A stretch of DNA of 34,843 nt from a virus. Shown here piece by piece: positions 22,276 to 28,879 of the stretch; positions within the stretch are counted from its first letter, which is position 1; each line of letters begins with the position of its first letter. The stretch is from positions 1 through 34,843 of the IMG/VR virus record IMGVR_UViG_3300037502_001706; one strand, written 5' to 3'. A program made the translations under genes and the position numbers. The notes under the pieces were generated by a model that searched no databases, was not told the origin of the DNA, and saw only the letters and a list, made by a program, of their open reading frames with translations.

Positions 22276-23143
22276 CCATTACATCCCGTTCTTCGGGCGA
22301 GACTTCTACGCCTCGACGGCCATGTGGACGGCTGCCGAAGTGGGCCACTACATCCGATTGTTGGTGATCCAGTGGGACAGCGGATTCTTACCGGCCGAGC
22401 TCGAGCGGCTGGAGCTCGTGTCGCCCGGCATCTCCTCCGTGTGGGAACTCCTACAGACGAAGTTCCCGACGTGCGATGACGGCCACCGGCGCAACGCGCG
22501 AATGGAGGAGCACCGCGCAAAGGCCCAAGAGTTGAAGGCCAAGCGGGCAGAGTCTGGCCGCAGCGGTGGAAGCAAAAGCCAAGCAAACCGCAAGCAAACA
22601 CCCAAGCAAACGGCAAGCAAAAGCCAAGCAAACGGTGAAGCAAACGGCCAAGCAAAAACGAAGCCTCCATCTCCATCTCCATCTTCTTCCCTTCGGGAAG
22701 AAGAACACACACACCGCACGCGAGACGCAAGCGAAGACTTCGGGCATCCCGGCTGGGCAGCCGATGAGTGGGACCGCTTTCTGGCTGTCTGGAACGCCAC
22801 TGAGCGGGCAGCCAAGTGGACGCCGCTCATGGCACCGGCTGGCTGGGTAGACCTCGCGGCGTCGCCAGGCTGGCTTGAGCGTGCTCGGCAGGCGATGGCC
22901 CGCCTGCCCGCCTGCAAGTTCTTCGAGAACCCGCTGGCCGTCACCAAGTTCTTCGAGTTCGTGGATCGGATCTTGGCTGGTGAGTTCGACAACGCCAAGA
23001 GGCAGCACGGACGAGAGGCTCCAGGCGAAAAGCCGCCCCCGAAGGTCTGGAAAGACCAGTACCGCCCAGCCCAATACAAGCGACCGCGTGAAGTCGCCGC
23101 TCTTGCCGAAGGATTGAAACTCAAGGACGAGGAACCACTATGA
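22256..23143 (+). CDS. DUF1376-type replication initiator-like protein
   Basis: 295 residues starting at GTG 22256 behind AGGAGG. Residues 5-70 (HYIPFFGRDFYASTAMWTAA, then GHYIRLLVIQWDSGFLPAEL) match the DUF1376 family of phage replication proteins. A Lys/Gln/Ser-rich linker at about 105-140 follows. The C-terminal domain (WAADEWDRFLAVWNATERAA, then WLERARQAMARLPACKFFEN) resembles initiator C-domains. It presumably opens the phage origin and recruits the host replisome. The linker DNA contains an iteron array, as in lambda O. An overlap of 20 bases with the HNH fusion gene implies coupling. Confidence 0.75.
   Translation: MPHTQVDHYIPFFGRDFYASTAMWTAAEVGHYIRLLVIQWDSGFLPAELERLELVSPGISSVWELLQTKFPTCDDGHRRNARMEEHRAKAQELKAKRAESGRSGGSKSQANRKQTPKQTASKSQANGEANGQAKTKPPSPSPSSSLREEEHTHRTRDASEDFGHPGWAADEWDRFLAVWNATERAAKWTPLMAPAGWVDLAASPGWLERARQAMARLPACKFFENPLAVTKFFEFVDRILAGEFDNAKRQHGREAPGEKPPPKVWKDQYRPAQYKRPREVAALAEGLKLKDEEPL
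22570..22657 (+). repeat. Iteron array inside initiator gene (origin candidate)
   Basis: Eight copies of AAGCAAA (A or C) start at 22570, 22581, 22592, 22604, 22615, 22626, 22638 and 22650. The spacings are 11, 11, 12, 11, 11, 12 and 12 bases, close to one helical turn. Because 11 is not a multiple of three, the copies fall in different codon frames, so selection acts on DNA rather than protein. This is the structure of a theta-type phage or plasmid origin. A degenerate ninth copy starts at 22661. Confidence 0.75.
22682..22704 (+). repeat. 10-bp perfect hairpin next to iterons
   Basis: TCTTCTTCCC (22682-22691) pairs with GGGAAGAAGA (22695-22704) around a 3-base loop (ttc). It follows three CTCCAT repeats at 22665-22682 and lies 25 bases after the last iteron. 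It is inside a coding region but unusually strong, so it may be part of the origin, for priming or unwinding. Confidence 0.55.
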
Positions 23144-23382
23144 CCACCGCAACCCAGCCCCAGCCCATTAGCGAATCCACCCGCCGCGTCTACGACGCGA
23201 TCGTGGCGTACATCGATAACAAGGGCTTTTCGCCCAGCGTCCGCGAGCTCTGCACGCTCACGGGCATCAGCAGCCCCAACGGCGTGAATGGCCACCTGCT
23301 GATTCTCGAAGGCCGTGGGTGGATCACCCGCATGCCGAAGGCCGCCCGCACGATCCGCATCAAGGAGGTGGCGAATGCCTGA
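23140..23382 (+). CDS. Stand-alone LexA-type DNA-binding domain
   Basis: 80 residues, ATG 23140 overlapping the initiator stop. The order TRRVYDAIVAYIDNKGFSPS, then VRELCTLTGISSPNGVNGHL and LILEGRGWITRMPKAARTIR is the LexA N-terminal winged helix. There is no C-terminal peptidase, so it cannot cleave itself. It is the only LexA-like candidate for binding the GTTC-N8-GAAC operators in this window. It may be a repressor, an antagonist of host LexA or a replication regulator. Binding to those sites is untested. Confidence 0.78.
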   Translation: MTTATQPQPISESTRRVYDAIVAYIDNKGFSPSVRELCTLTGISSPNGVNGHLLILEGRGWITRMPKAARTIRIKEVANA

Positions 23383-23620
23383 CAACCCGTACAAGGCACC
23401 CGCTCCGCTGATCGTCGCCGATCTGTGCGCCCAGGCCGCATGGCTGGACAGCATCGACGACGACTCCCGGCTGCGTCTGGAGTGGGCAGCCGACACGATC
23501 CGCGACCTGCACACCCGGCTCGTCAAGAACGCCGCCACGCTGGAGAAGACGGAATCCGACGCCCACCAGATGGCCGTCTACATCCGCTCGCTCCAGGGGC
23601 AGAAGGGTGGTGCGGCATGA
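23375..23620 (+). CDS. Small hypothetical protein
   Basis: 81 residues, ATG 23375 with AAGGAGGTG upstream. It is helical and acidic: LIVADLCAQAAWLDSIDDDS, then LEWAADTIRDLHTRLVKNAA and a C-terminal coil (ATLEKTESDAHQMAVYIRSL). The family is not recognised. Its start overlaps the LexA-like gene by eight bases and its stop overlaps the next ATG. Confidence 0.6.
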   Translation: MPDNPYKAPAPLIVADLCAQAAWLDSIDDDSRLRLEWAADTIRDLHTRLVKNAATLEKTESDAHQMAVYIRSLQGQKGGAA

Positions 23621-23895
23621 CGCTCTCGCAACTCACGCTCGTTTCGGCGGGCATTGTCGTCCAAGCCCTGACGTTCGCTCTGGGCATTGTGGTTGGTGTT
23701 TCTCTCACTCGAAAGGATTCAAAAGATGACCGCGACTATCGCACGGAAGCGCAAGAGTTCTGGCATAGCCATGCCAACCGACTTGCTGAAAAGAGCCCTG
23801 GCTGCGGTGCGGGCTGCCGTCCCAAACAGAAGCCCGAAGCCGATCCTGTCGAACGTTTTGCTTCACAACGGCGGGATCACCGCGACCGACCTTGA
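23617..23895 (+). CDS. Small membrane protein overlapping clamp gene
   Basis: 92 residues, ATG 23617 (ATGA with the previous stop). Residues 4-30 make one strong membrane helix (LTLVSAGIVVQALTFALGIV, then VGVSL). The C-terminal 60 residues are charged and cross the first 170 bases of the clamp gene in another frame. The hydrophobic start is convincing; the long overlap is unusual. The true gene might end by an indel or simply overlap. Small membrane proteins in replication modules may anchor replication or act in exclusion. Confidence 0.45.
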   Translation: MTLSQLTLVSAGIVVQALTFALGIVVGVSLTRKDSKDDRDYRTEAQEFWHSHANRLAEKSPGCGAGCRPKQKPEADPVERFASQRRDHRDRP

Positions 23896-24829
23896 GCTTC
23901 AGGTTTCGGCCGAGGTGCCGTACACCGACGCGCCCCTGCTGCTCCCGTTCGCTCGCCTCCAGGCGATCCTCGGGGCAGCGTCGGGCGACGAGGTGACGCT
24001 GACGCCGGGCGATGCGTCCTGCACCGTGAGCGTGGGCGGTGGCACCTGGACGTTGCCCACCGAGGACGCGGCGGAGTTCCCGTCGTGGCAGCCGGCGGGC
24101 GTGAAGCCCATCTGCCGGATCCCGGCGGACCAGTTCTGCCGGGCGGTGAAGGCTGTGGTCTACGCCTCGGATGACGAGAGCAGCCGGTTCGCCCTCGGGG
24201 CGGTGCTCGTCGAGGTGCAGGATGGCACGGTGACGCTCGTGGCCACGGACGGGCGGCGGCTGTCGAGTTACGAGATCGAGGTGGACCAGGCGGTGGACGA
24301 CTCCACCACGCTGATCCCGGCACGGGCGGTGCATACGTTTGCCAGCATCGCCGGCCACTCGGACGGGGCGGTGCAACTGGAGGCGACCGACCGCGAGGCG
24401 ATTGCCACCATCGACGGCACGGTGGTCACGGCCCGGCTCGTGGAGGGACGCTTTCCCCGGTGGCGTGACGTGATCCCCGAGCGGGAAGTGAAGGCGTCGC
24501 TCGTGAACGGTGCCGAACTCCTGGCGGCGACGAGGCAGGCGGCCATTGTGACGAGTGAGCAGTCGAAGGGCGTGACGTTCGCGTTCGTGGAGAACGGCAT
24601 CCACCTGACGGCCCAGAGTGCCGAGGCGGGGCAGTCGAGCGTTACGTGCGGGCTGCTCGAAGCGGGGCAGGCGGCGAGCGTGGCGCTCGATCCGACGTTC
24701 GTGGTGGACTTCCTGCGTGGCGTGGACGAAGCCGAGCCCGTCGAGGTTGAGGCGGTGGACACGCAGAGCGCCGTGGTGTTCCGGTGCGGCGACTGCACCG
24801 GCGTGGTGATGCCTTTGGCGAAGGACTGA
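23726..24829 (+). CDS. dnaN: DNA polymerase sliding clamp (DnaN-type)
   Basis: 367 residues from ATG 23726 behind AAAGGA. The start includes PTDLLKRALAAVRAAVPNRS, then PKPILSNVLLHNGGITATDL, which is the beta-clamp N-terminus, followed by the three-domain course (LLLPFARLQAILG, then SRFALGAVLVEVQDGTVTLV with ATDGRRLSSYEIEVD in domain 2). The C-terminal VVMPLAKD resembles the VMPMRL end of bacterial DnaN. E. coli DnaN has 366 residues. No DNA polymerase is visible in the window, so the clamp would work with the host enzyme or with a recombination partner. An earlier ORF start at 23687 lacks a ribosome site. Confidence 0.9.
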   Translation: MTATIARKRKSSGIAMPTDLLKRALAAVRAAVPNRSPKPILSNVLLHNGGITATDLELQVSAEVPYTDAPLLLPFARLQAILGAASGDEVTLTPGDASCTVSVGGGTWTLPTEDAAEFPSWQPAGVKPICRIPADQFCRAVKAVVYASDDESSRFALGAVLVEVQDGTVTLVATDGRRLSSYEIEVDQAVDDSTTLIPARAVHTFASIAGHSDGAVQLEATDREAIATIDGTVVTARLVEGRFPRWRDVIPEREVKASLVNGAELLAATRQAAIVTSEQSKGVTFAFVENGIHLTAQSAEAGQSSVTCGLLEAGQAASVALDPTFVVDFLRGVDEAEPVEVEAVDTQSAVVFRCGDCTGVVMPLAKD

Positions 24830-25065
24830 TGCTAGAGACGCTTCGCCAGATGTGGGATGCCGGGGTGCCCGCCGACGTGATCGCGGCGCACCTCGGCATC
24901 CGCCGTCAGCGGCTGCACGAACTGCGGCGCGAACACGGTATCCCTGATCGGGCATGCAAATACAGGAAAAGGATCGTGGACCCCACGCCCGACGAGATTG
25001 CCGAGCGGGCGCGGGAGTGTCGCGAGCGTCACTTCGCCTTGCGACGGGCCGAGCCTGACGCTTGA
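24829..25065 (+). CDS. Small HTH protein
   Basis: 78 residues, ATG 24829 overlapping the clamp stop. An HTH-like region MWDAGVPADVIAAHLGIRRQ, then RLHELRREHGIPD is followed by a basic, acidic helix (PTPDEIAERARECRERHFAL). It resembles small phage regulators like GcrA or sigma-region-4 helices, with no certain family. Probably binds DNA. Confidence 0.65.
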   Translation: MLETLRQMWDAGVPADVIAAHLGIRRQRLHELRREHGIPDRACKYRKRIVDPTPDEIAERARECRERHFALRRAEPDA

Positions 25066-25112
25066 CACGGTTGCCATCCTGCGGTGGTTCACTCACCCCC
25101 AGGAGCCCCGCC

Positions 25113-25406
25113 ATGCGCTTGTTGACCGCCCTGCTGATCGCCCTCGCCGCCACGCTCTGCCACGGGCAGACCATCGTGGTGCGTGGCCCTGCCGTGATCT
25201 CGGCCCAGGAGCACGCCACGATCATCGCCCGCCGTGGCACGCTCGTGCATAGCCAGTGCAGCCAGACCGAAGGCATCGGCATGGGCTCGACGCCCGAGCA
25301 GGCCCGCCGCAACTGCTGCTTCTTTGGCAAGAAGGTCATCGTCGAGGAAGGCGTGGCCTACTCGCCGGTGACCCGCCGCTGGTACGCCGTCATCCGCTAT
25401 CGGTGA
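25113..25406 (+). CDS. Small secreted protein
   Basis: 97 residues, ATG 25113 behind AGGAG. A signal peptide is clear: basic MRLL, then hydrophobic TALLIALAATLCHG and a cut near Gly-Gln. The mature part has two sets of cysteines (HSQCSQTE and RRNCCFFGKK) and ends VTRRWYAVIRYR. It would be exported, as an exclusion or host-surface protein. The family is not recognised. It is a probable moron between HTH and RusA genes. Confidence 0.6.
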   Translation: MRLLTALLIALAATLCHGQTIVVRGPAVISAQEHATIIARRGTLVHSQCSQTEGIGMGSTPEQARRNCCFFGKKVIVEEGVAYSPVTRRWYAVIRYR

Positions 25407-25409
25407 AGT

Positions 25410-25817
25410 GTGAAGCCCCTGACGTTCGAGGTGCCGGGCAATCCCGTCCCGCAGCCGAGGCCACGAGTCTCCACGCGGGGCGGTTTTGCACGGGCGTATG
25501 TGCCGGGAAAGCACCCGGTGCATGCGTACCGCCAAGCGATCGCAGCGGCGGCCCTGGAGGCCGGGGCCACGCCGACCACCACGGAGCCGCTCACGGTGAT
25601 CCTCGATCTCGTCTTCGCCCGCCCGGCGTCGCACCTGACGAAGAAGGGGCTCAGGAACGGTGCCCCGGTGTTGCCACGGTTCGACGTGGACAACTGCGCC
25701 AAGGCGTGCCTCGACGCCTTGAACGGCGTGGCGTTCGCGGATGACTCGCAGGTGGCGAAGCTCGTGGTGGAGAAGTCCTACGGCACGGAGGCACGGACGA
25801 CCGTGCGGATTCAATGA
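25410..25817 (+). CDS. rusA: RusA-type Holliday junction resolvase
   Basis: 135 residues from GTG 25410. The family hallmarks are clear: the opening LTFEVPGNPVPQPRPRVS, and the catalytic region FDVDNCAKACLDALNGVAFA followed by DDSQVAKL, with the aspartates that hold magnesium. RusA cleaves four-way junctions formed in recombination and replication. It would act together with RecT. The stop overlaps the next ATG (ATGA). Confidence 0.92.
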   Translation: MKPLTFEVPGNPVPQPRPRVSTRGGFARAYVPGKHPVHAYRQAIAAAALEAGATPTTTEPLTVILDLVFARPASHLTKKGLRNGAPVLPRFDVDNCAKACLDALNGVAFADDSQVAKLVVEKSYGTEARTTVRIQ

Positions 25818-26341
25818 GTAACCAGAGCCTTTACGACTTCCTCGCCGAGCACTGCCGCGAGCACACGGTGCGGTCGTACCTTGAGATTGGCACCCGTGAC
25901 GGCGGCTCGCTGCGTGTCGTCGTGGAAAACTCCCCGGCTCTGGAGTCGGTGGTGTGCGCCGACACCTGGGGCGGCGAATGGGGCGGCACCGACCGGGGCT
26001 CGCACGACCACATCGACCGGCTCCTGGCGGGGATGCTCTACACGGGCGACGTGCGTTACCTCGACGGAGACTCCAAGGAGACGATCCCGACGCTGACCGG
26101 GCAGTTCGACTTGATCCTCGTGGACGGCGACCACTCCTACGAGGGCGGCATGGCCGATCTGCGGAACGTGTGGCCGCTCTGCCCACCAGGCGGCTGCATC
26201 GCGTTTCACGACATTACACACCCCGCCCACCCGTATCTGCTCACGGCGTTCGACGAGTGGGTGGAGGAGCGGCGGGCCGAGCTCGCCGTCTGGCGTCAGG
26301 TGCTCGAGCCCTACGGCGTGGCCGTGGCGGTGAAGAAATGA
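25814..26341 (+). CDS. Class I SAM methyltransferase (Methyltransf_24-like)
   Basis: 175 residues, ATG 25814. A Rossmann-type SAM-binding start is visible (SYLEIGTRDGGSLRVVVENS, then VVCADTWGGEWGG), followed by FDLILVDGDHSYEGGMADL, the signature of Methyltransf_24 / cephalosporin hydroxylase-like methyltransferases. A late GGCIAFHDITHP adds a metal-ligand His/Asp pair. These enzymes often modify glycans or small molecules rather than DNA. It is directly coupled to a glycosyltransferase gene, so a sugar substrate is plausible. Confidence 0.8.
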   Translation: MSNQSLYDFLAEHCREHTVRSYLEIGTRDGGSLRVVVENSPALESVVCADTWGGEWGGTDRGSHDHIDRLLAGMLYTGDVRYLDGDSKETIPTLTGQFDLILVDGDHSYEGGMADLRNVWPLCPPGGCIAFHDITHPAHPYLLTAFDEWVEERRAELAVWRQVLEPYGVAVAVKK

Positions 26342-27240
26342 ACATCCCCGAGCATCTGGTTTATCCGACCGAGGAGTTTGCCGCATCATTCGTGCAACGG
26401 GCAAAGGCTGGCGAGTCATGCCTAGGAAAAAACTCCGTCGCCTTCGTGGGGCTGGCCCGCAATTGCGCGCCGCATCTGTCGCGGAACTTGGAGCGGCTGG
26501 CCGTTCTGGCCGATGGCTGCGCCGGGTGGCACTTCCGCTGCGAGACGAACGACAACGCCGACGACACCGCTGACGTGCTCGATGCGTTTGTGGATGCGTA
26601 CCCCGAGCACGCCAGCTACCGGAACCAAACGCTCGACCGTGAGCAGTACGGGGCCGAGTTTGCGGGCCGCCGCACGATCGCACTCGCCGAGTACCGCACG
26701 GCCTGCCAGGAGTGGGTCCGCGAGCACGCAGCCGACACGCTCTTCACGATCGTGATCGACCTCGATGCGTGGGGCGGATGGTCACATGCGGGCGTGCTCA
26801 ACGGCATCGGTTGGATGGCTGAAATGCCGGAAGCCTACGGCATGGCGAGCGTGTCGCTCTTGGAGCACCAGGCGTGGTCGCACGACGAAAGCGGGACTGC
26901 TTCGCTCAAGCCCGCGTGGCTGTCGTATGACGCCTGGGCGTTCCGATGGAATACATACCTCGACGCCTACACTCGCGGCGTGGGCGGGTGGTTCCACCAA
27001 TGGATTCCGTTCGTTGGCAGCGACCCGATCCGCGTGTGCTCGGCCTTCGGCGGCATGTGCATCTACCGCACCGAGGACTACCTGCAAGGCACCTACGACG
27101 GTGCGAACGATTGCGAGCACACGGCCTTCCATCGCTCGATCGCCGAGCGAACCGGGAAGCACCTGTTCTACAACCCATCGCAGCGGATGGTCATGCGTTG
27201 GATGGAGACGACCGATGGCGGGCGTGACGGCGACGATTGA
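26338..27240 (+). CDS. Glycosyltransferase, GT69/CAP59-like
   Basis: 300 residues, ATG 26338 overlapping the methyltransferase stop. It has SVAFVGLARNCAPHLSRNLE, then CETNDNADDTADVLDAFV and the DxD-type IVIDLDAWGGWSHAGVLNGI (about residue 140), followed by WAFRWNTYLDAY and a late FGGMCIYRTEDYL. This order recalls the CAP59 mannosyltransferase (GT69) family. Together with the methyltransferase it may make a methylated sugar on a host surface glycan or virion protein. The donor is unknown. Confidence 0.72.
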   Translation: MNIPEHLVYPTEEFAASFVQRAKAGESCLGKNSVAFVGLARNCAPHLSRNLERLAVLADGCAGWHFRCETNDNADDTADVLDAFVDAYPEHASYRNQTLDREQYGAEFAGRRTIALAEYRTACQEWVREHAADTLFTIVIDLDAWGGWSHAGVLNGIGWMAEMPEAYGMASVSLLEHQAWSHDESGTASLKPAWLSYDAWAFRWNTYLDAYTRGVGGWFHQWIPFVGSDPIRVCSAFGGMCIYRTEDYLQGTYDGANDCEHTAFHRSIAERTGKHLFYNPSQRMVMRWMETTDGGRDGDD

Positions 27241-27574
27241 CTTCCAGACGTTGCGGATTCAGTGGGCATCGCATTCGTCGATGTTCGCCATCTGCACGCA
27301 CTGGACGATCACAAAGGATCAGTTGATCCGCTTGAAGACCGTCGCCAATCTGCCGCCCCGCCACGACCGCCGGTTCCGCTTCAAGCCCAAGAGGAGCGAG
27401 TCACGCGACCCGACGCCCCGCGAGATTGCCCAGGCGTGCCGGGAGATCCAGGCCCGTTGGGACGCACGCACGCGAGAGGAGCGGACGGTCACGAAGACCG
27501 AGGGCGTGACCATCCGCTTCGTCGTGACGCCCGACCAGGCAGAGCACCTTGTGAGGGACGCCAACCGTGACTGA
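27215..27574 (+). CDS. Small DNA-binding-like protein
   Basis: 119 residues, ATG 27215, overlapping the glycosyltransferase 3' end by 26 bases. The N-terminus (FQTLRIQWASHSSMFAICTH, then WTITKDQLIRLKTVANLPPR and RHDRRFRFKPKR) suggests an HTH with a basic arm. The C-terminal part is helical and charged. The family is not recognised. Confidence 0.5.
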   Translation: MAGVTATIDFQTLRIQWASHSSMFAICTHWTITKDQLIRLKTVANLPPRHDRRFRFKPKRSESRDPTPREIAQACREIQARWDARTREERTVTKTEGVTIRFVVTPDQAEHLVRDANRD

Positions 27575-27806
27575 GCCTTTGTCTGACCCGATTCTCGGGA
27601 AGGTCGTCCTCGACTTCTCCCGCAAGTACGTCTCGATCTACCTGTGCGAAGGCGACGGGACAATCAAGGATTTTGAACACGTCCAATGGCCGTTCCGGCT
27701 CGACGTGAAGGAGACTCGGCAAGAGTGCCGGGACGCCTTTGATTTCATGTACCAGTGGGCGATCGACTCCCTACTGCAAGAGGATGGGGGTGAGGGCTCA
27801 GACTGA
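27567..27806 (+). CDS. Small hypothetical protein
   Basis: 79 residues from GTG 27567, overlapping the previous stop. It begins EPLSDPILGKVVLDFSRKYV, then LCEGDGTIKDFEHVQWPFRL and an acidic C-terminus. No motif or membrane segment is seen. It is the last gene before the lysis cassette. Function unknown. Confidence 0.5.
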   Translation: MTEPLSDPILGKVVLDFSRKYVSIYLCEGDGTIKDFEHVQWPFRLDVKETRQECRDAFDFMYQWAIDSLLQEDGGEGSD

Positions 27807-27825
27807 CGGCAGGAGGACCGCCGCC

Positions 27826-28125
27826 ATGTCGTTTGAGATGACGCCCGACGAAGCCGCCAAGTACGGCAACAGCCTCTCGATCTGGAAGCAGCTTGCGCTG
27901 CTCCAGGCTTGGGCTCCGCTGATTGGCTACGGCCAGCGGTTCGTCAACGAGTCCGACCCGTACCGCAAAGGGCTCGTGGTGAGCGACGCCGCCGAGTGGC
28001 TGGCGTCAAAGACCGACGCCCAAGCCGACGACCAACTCGTGCGGCTCCTCGCCGACATCTTGAAGACGCCACAGGGCGAGGCTCTCGTTCGGTGGTGCCT
28101 CTTGCAAGTGGAGGGGGCCAAGTGA
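27826..28125 (+). CDS. Small hypothetical protein, lysis cassette start
   Basis: 99 residues, ATG 27826 behind AGGAGG. Helical: MTPDEAAKYGNSLSIWKQLA, then LLQAWAPLIGYGQRFVNESD and LVRLLADILKTPQGEALVRW. One mildly hydrophobic stretch near residues 17-33 is too weak for a clear membrane helix. Position suggests a lysis or tail accessory role. Confidence 0.5.
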   Translation: MSFEMTPDEAAKYGNSLSIWKQLALLQAWAPLIGYGQRFVNESDPYRKGLVVSDAAEWLASKTDAQADDQLVRLLADILKTPQGEALVRWCLLQVEGAK

Positions 28126-28403
28126 GTGTCGATCTTGCCATTCGTCTCGTCGCCGCTCTGGCGGCAGTGGGTCTCGTCGCTGCTCCCGCGATTGCCGCCG
28201 TGGCTCGGAAAGCCCAAGCCGCATGGCAAGACCGTGCGGTGGAAGGCCCAAGTGAAACGGCCCCAAGCGTGACGGGGAAAGACCTGCACGTCGTGCTTGA
28301 CCTCGCGACGAGGCTGAAGGCTGCCGGGTGCGCAGAGGGCGTGGCGCTCTGCCAGCAGTTGATCGACGTGATGCTGGGCAACACACCAAAGGCGAAGAAA
28401 TGA
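28122..28403 (+). CDS. Small membrane protein, holin candidate
   Basis: 93 residues from GTG 28122, overlapping the previous stop. A single membrane helix at residues 3-30 (VDLAIRLVAALAAVGLVAAP, then AIAAVA), then a charged helical tail (ARKAQAAWQDRAVEGPSE, VVLDLATRLKAAGCAEGVAL). One helix near the N-terminus fits a holin or a pinholin-type protein, but two other candidates follow. Confidence 0.55.
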   Translation: MSVDLAIRLVAALAAVGLVAAPAIAAVARKAQAAWQDRAVEGPSETAPSVTGKDLHVVLDLATRLKAAGCAEGVALCQQLIDVMLGNTPKAKK

Positions 28404-28876
28404 CAACCGGCTGGCGTCTGGCGATCGCGTTTGCTCTCGGCTGCGTGGCGGCGTTTGGCGTGCCGCAGCCCAGGGTAACGCTGCCGACGTTCGTCGTCGA
28501 AGACGTGAGCGATGCCATGAAGACGAAGGTGGGCGACGTGGCCCGAGCCCTGCGATCGGCGAGCCCCGCCGAGCGGGCCATTTGGGCGAGCGTGTGGGAG
28601 AAGGCGGGCGTGGTCGTGAGTTCGCCCGAAGGCGAGCCCGTGATCTTCACCGACACCCGCTCGCTGCGGGGCTTCACCGTCCTGGCCCTCGACATCGCTT
28701 GGCGTCGGCTCGGTGGCGTGAAGGCGGGGCAATACCCCGGCCTGCGTGAAGGCGTGGAGAAGGCCCTCGGCGAGATCGTGGGCCTCGAAGTGAAGCCCGT
28801 CACGCCCGAGCTCAGGCGAGCCTACGCGGAGGCGTGCCGGGCGATTGCGTGGGCTGGCATCGGCAACGGAGGGTAA
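28400..28876 (+). CDS. Membrane-anchored hypothetical protein
   Basis: 158 residues, ATG 28400 overlapping the previous stop. It starts with TGWRLAIAFALGCVAAFGVP, a signal anchor or signal peptide. The rest is soluble and helical (VEDVSDAMKTKVGDVARALR, then AERAIWASVWEKAGVVVSSP and LRRAYAEACRAIAWAGIGNG). A periplasmic partner of the peptidase that follows is possible. Confidence 0.5.
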   Translation: MTTGWRLAIAFALGCVAAFGVPQPRVTLPTFVVEDVSDAMKTKVGDVARALRSASPAERAIWASVWEKAGVVVSSPEGEPVIFTDTRSLRGFTVLALDIAWRRLGGVKAGQYPGLREGVEKALGEIVGLEVKPVTPELRRAYAEACRAIAWAGIGNGG

Positions 28877-28879
28877 GCC

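Noticed and set aside
22570-22657. Possible CRISPR array
   Set aside because: The repeats are only seven to eight bases with three to five bases between. They fit iterons, not CRISPR units, and there are no cas genes.
23687-23725. Clamp start at 23687
   Set aside because: ATG 23726 has a GAAAGGA site and gives 367 residues, the usual clamp length; the earlier start adds residues not expected in the family.
23705-25339. Long minus-strand open frame (544 codons) opposite the clamp gene
   Set aside because: Opposite the clear DnaN-type clamp and two small genes; no domain motif is visible in it.
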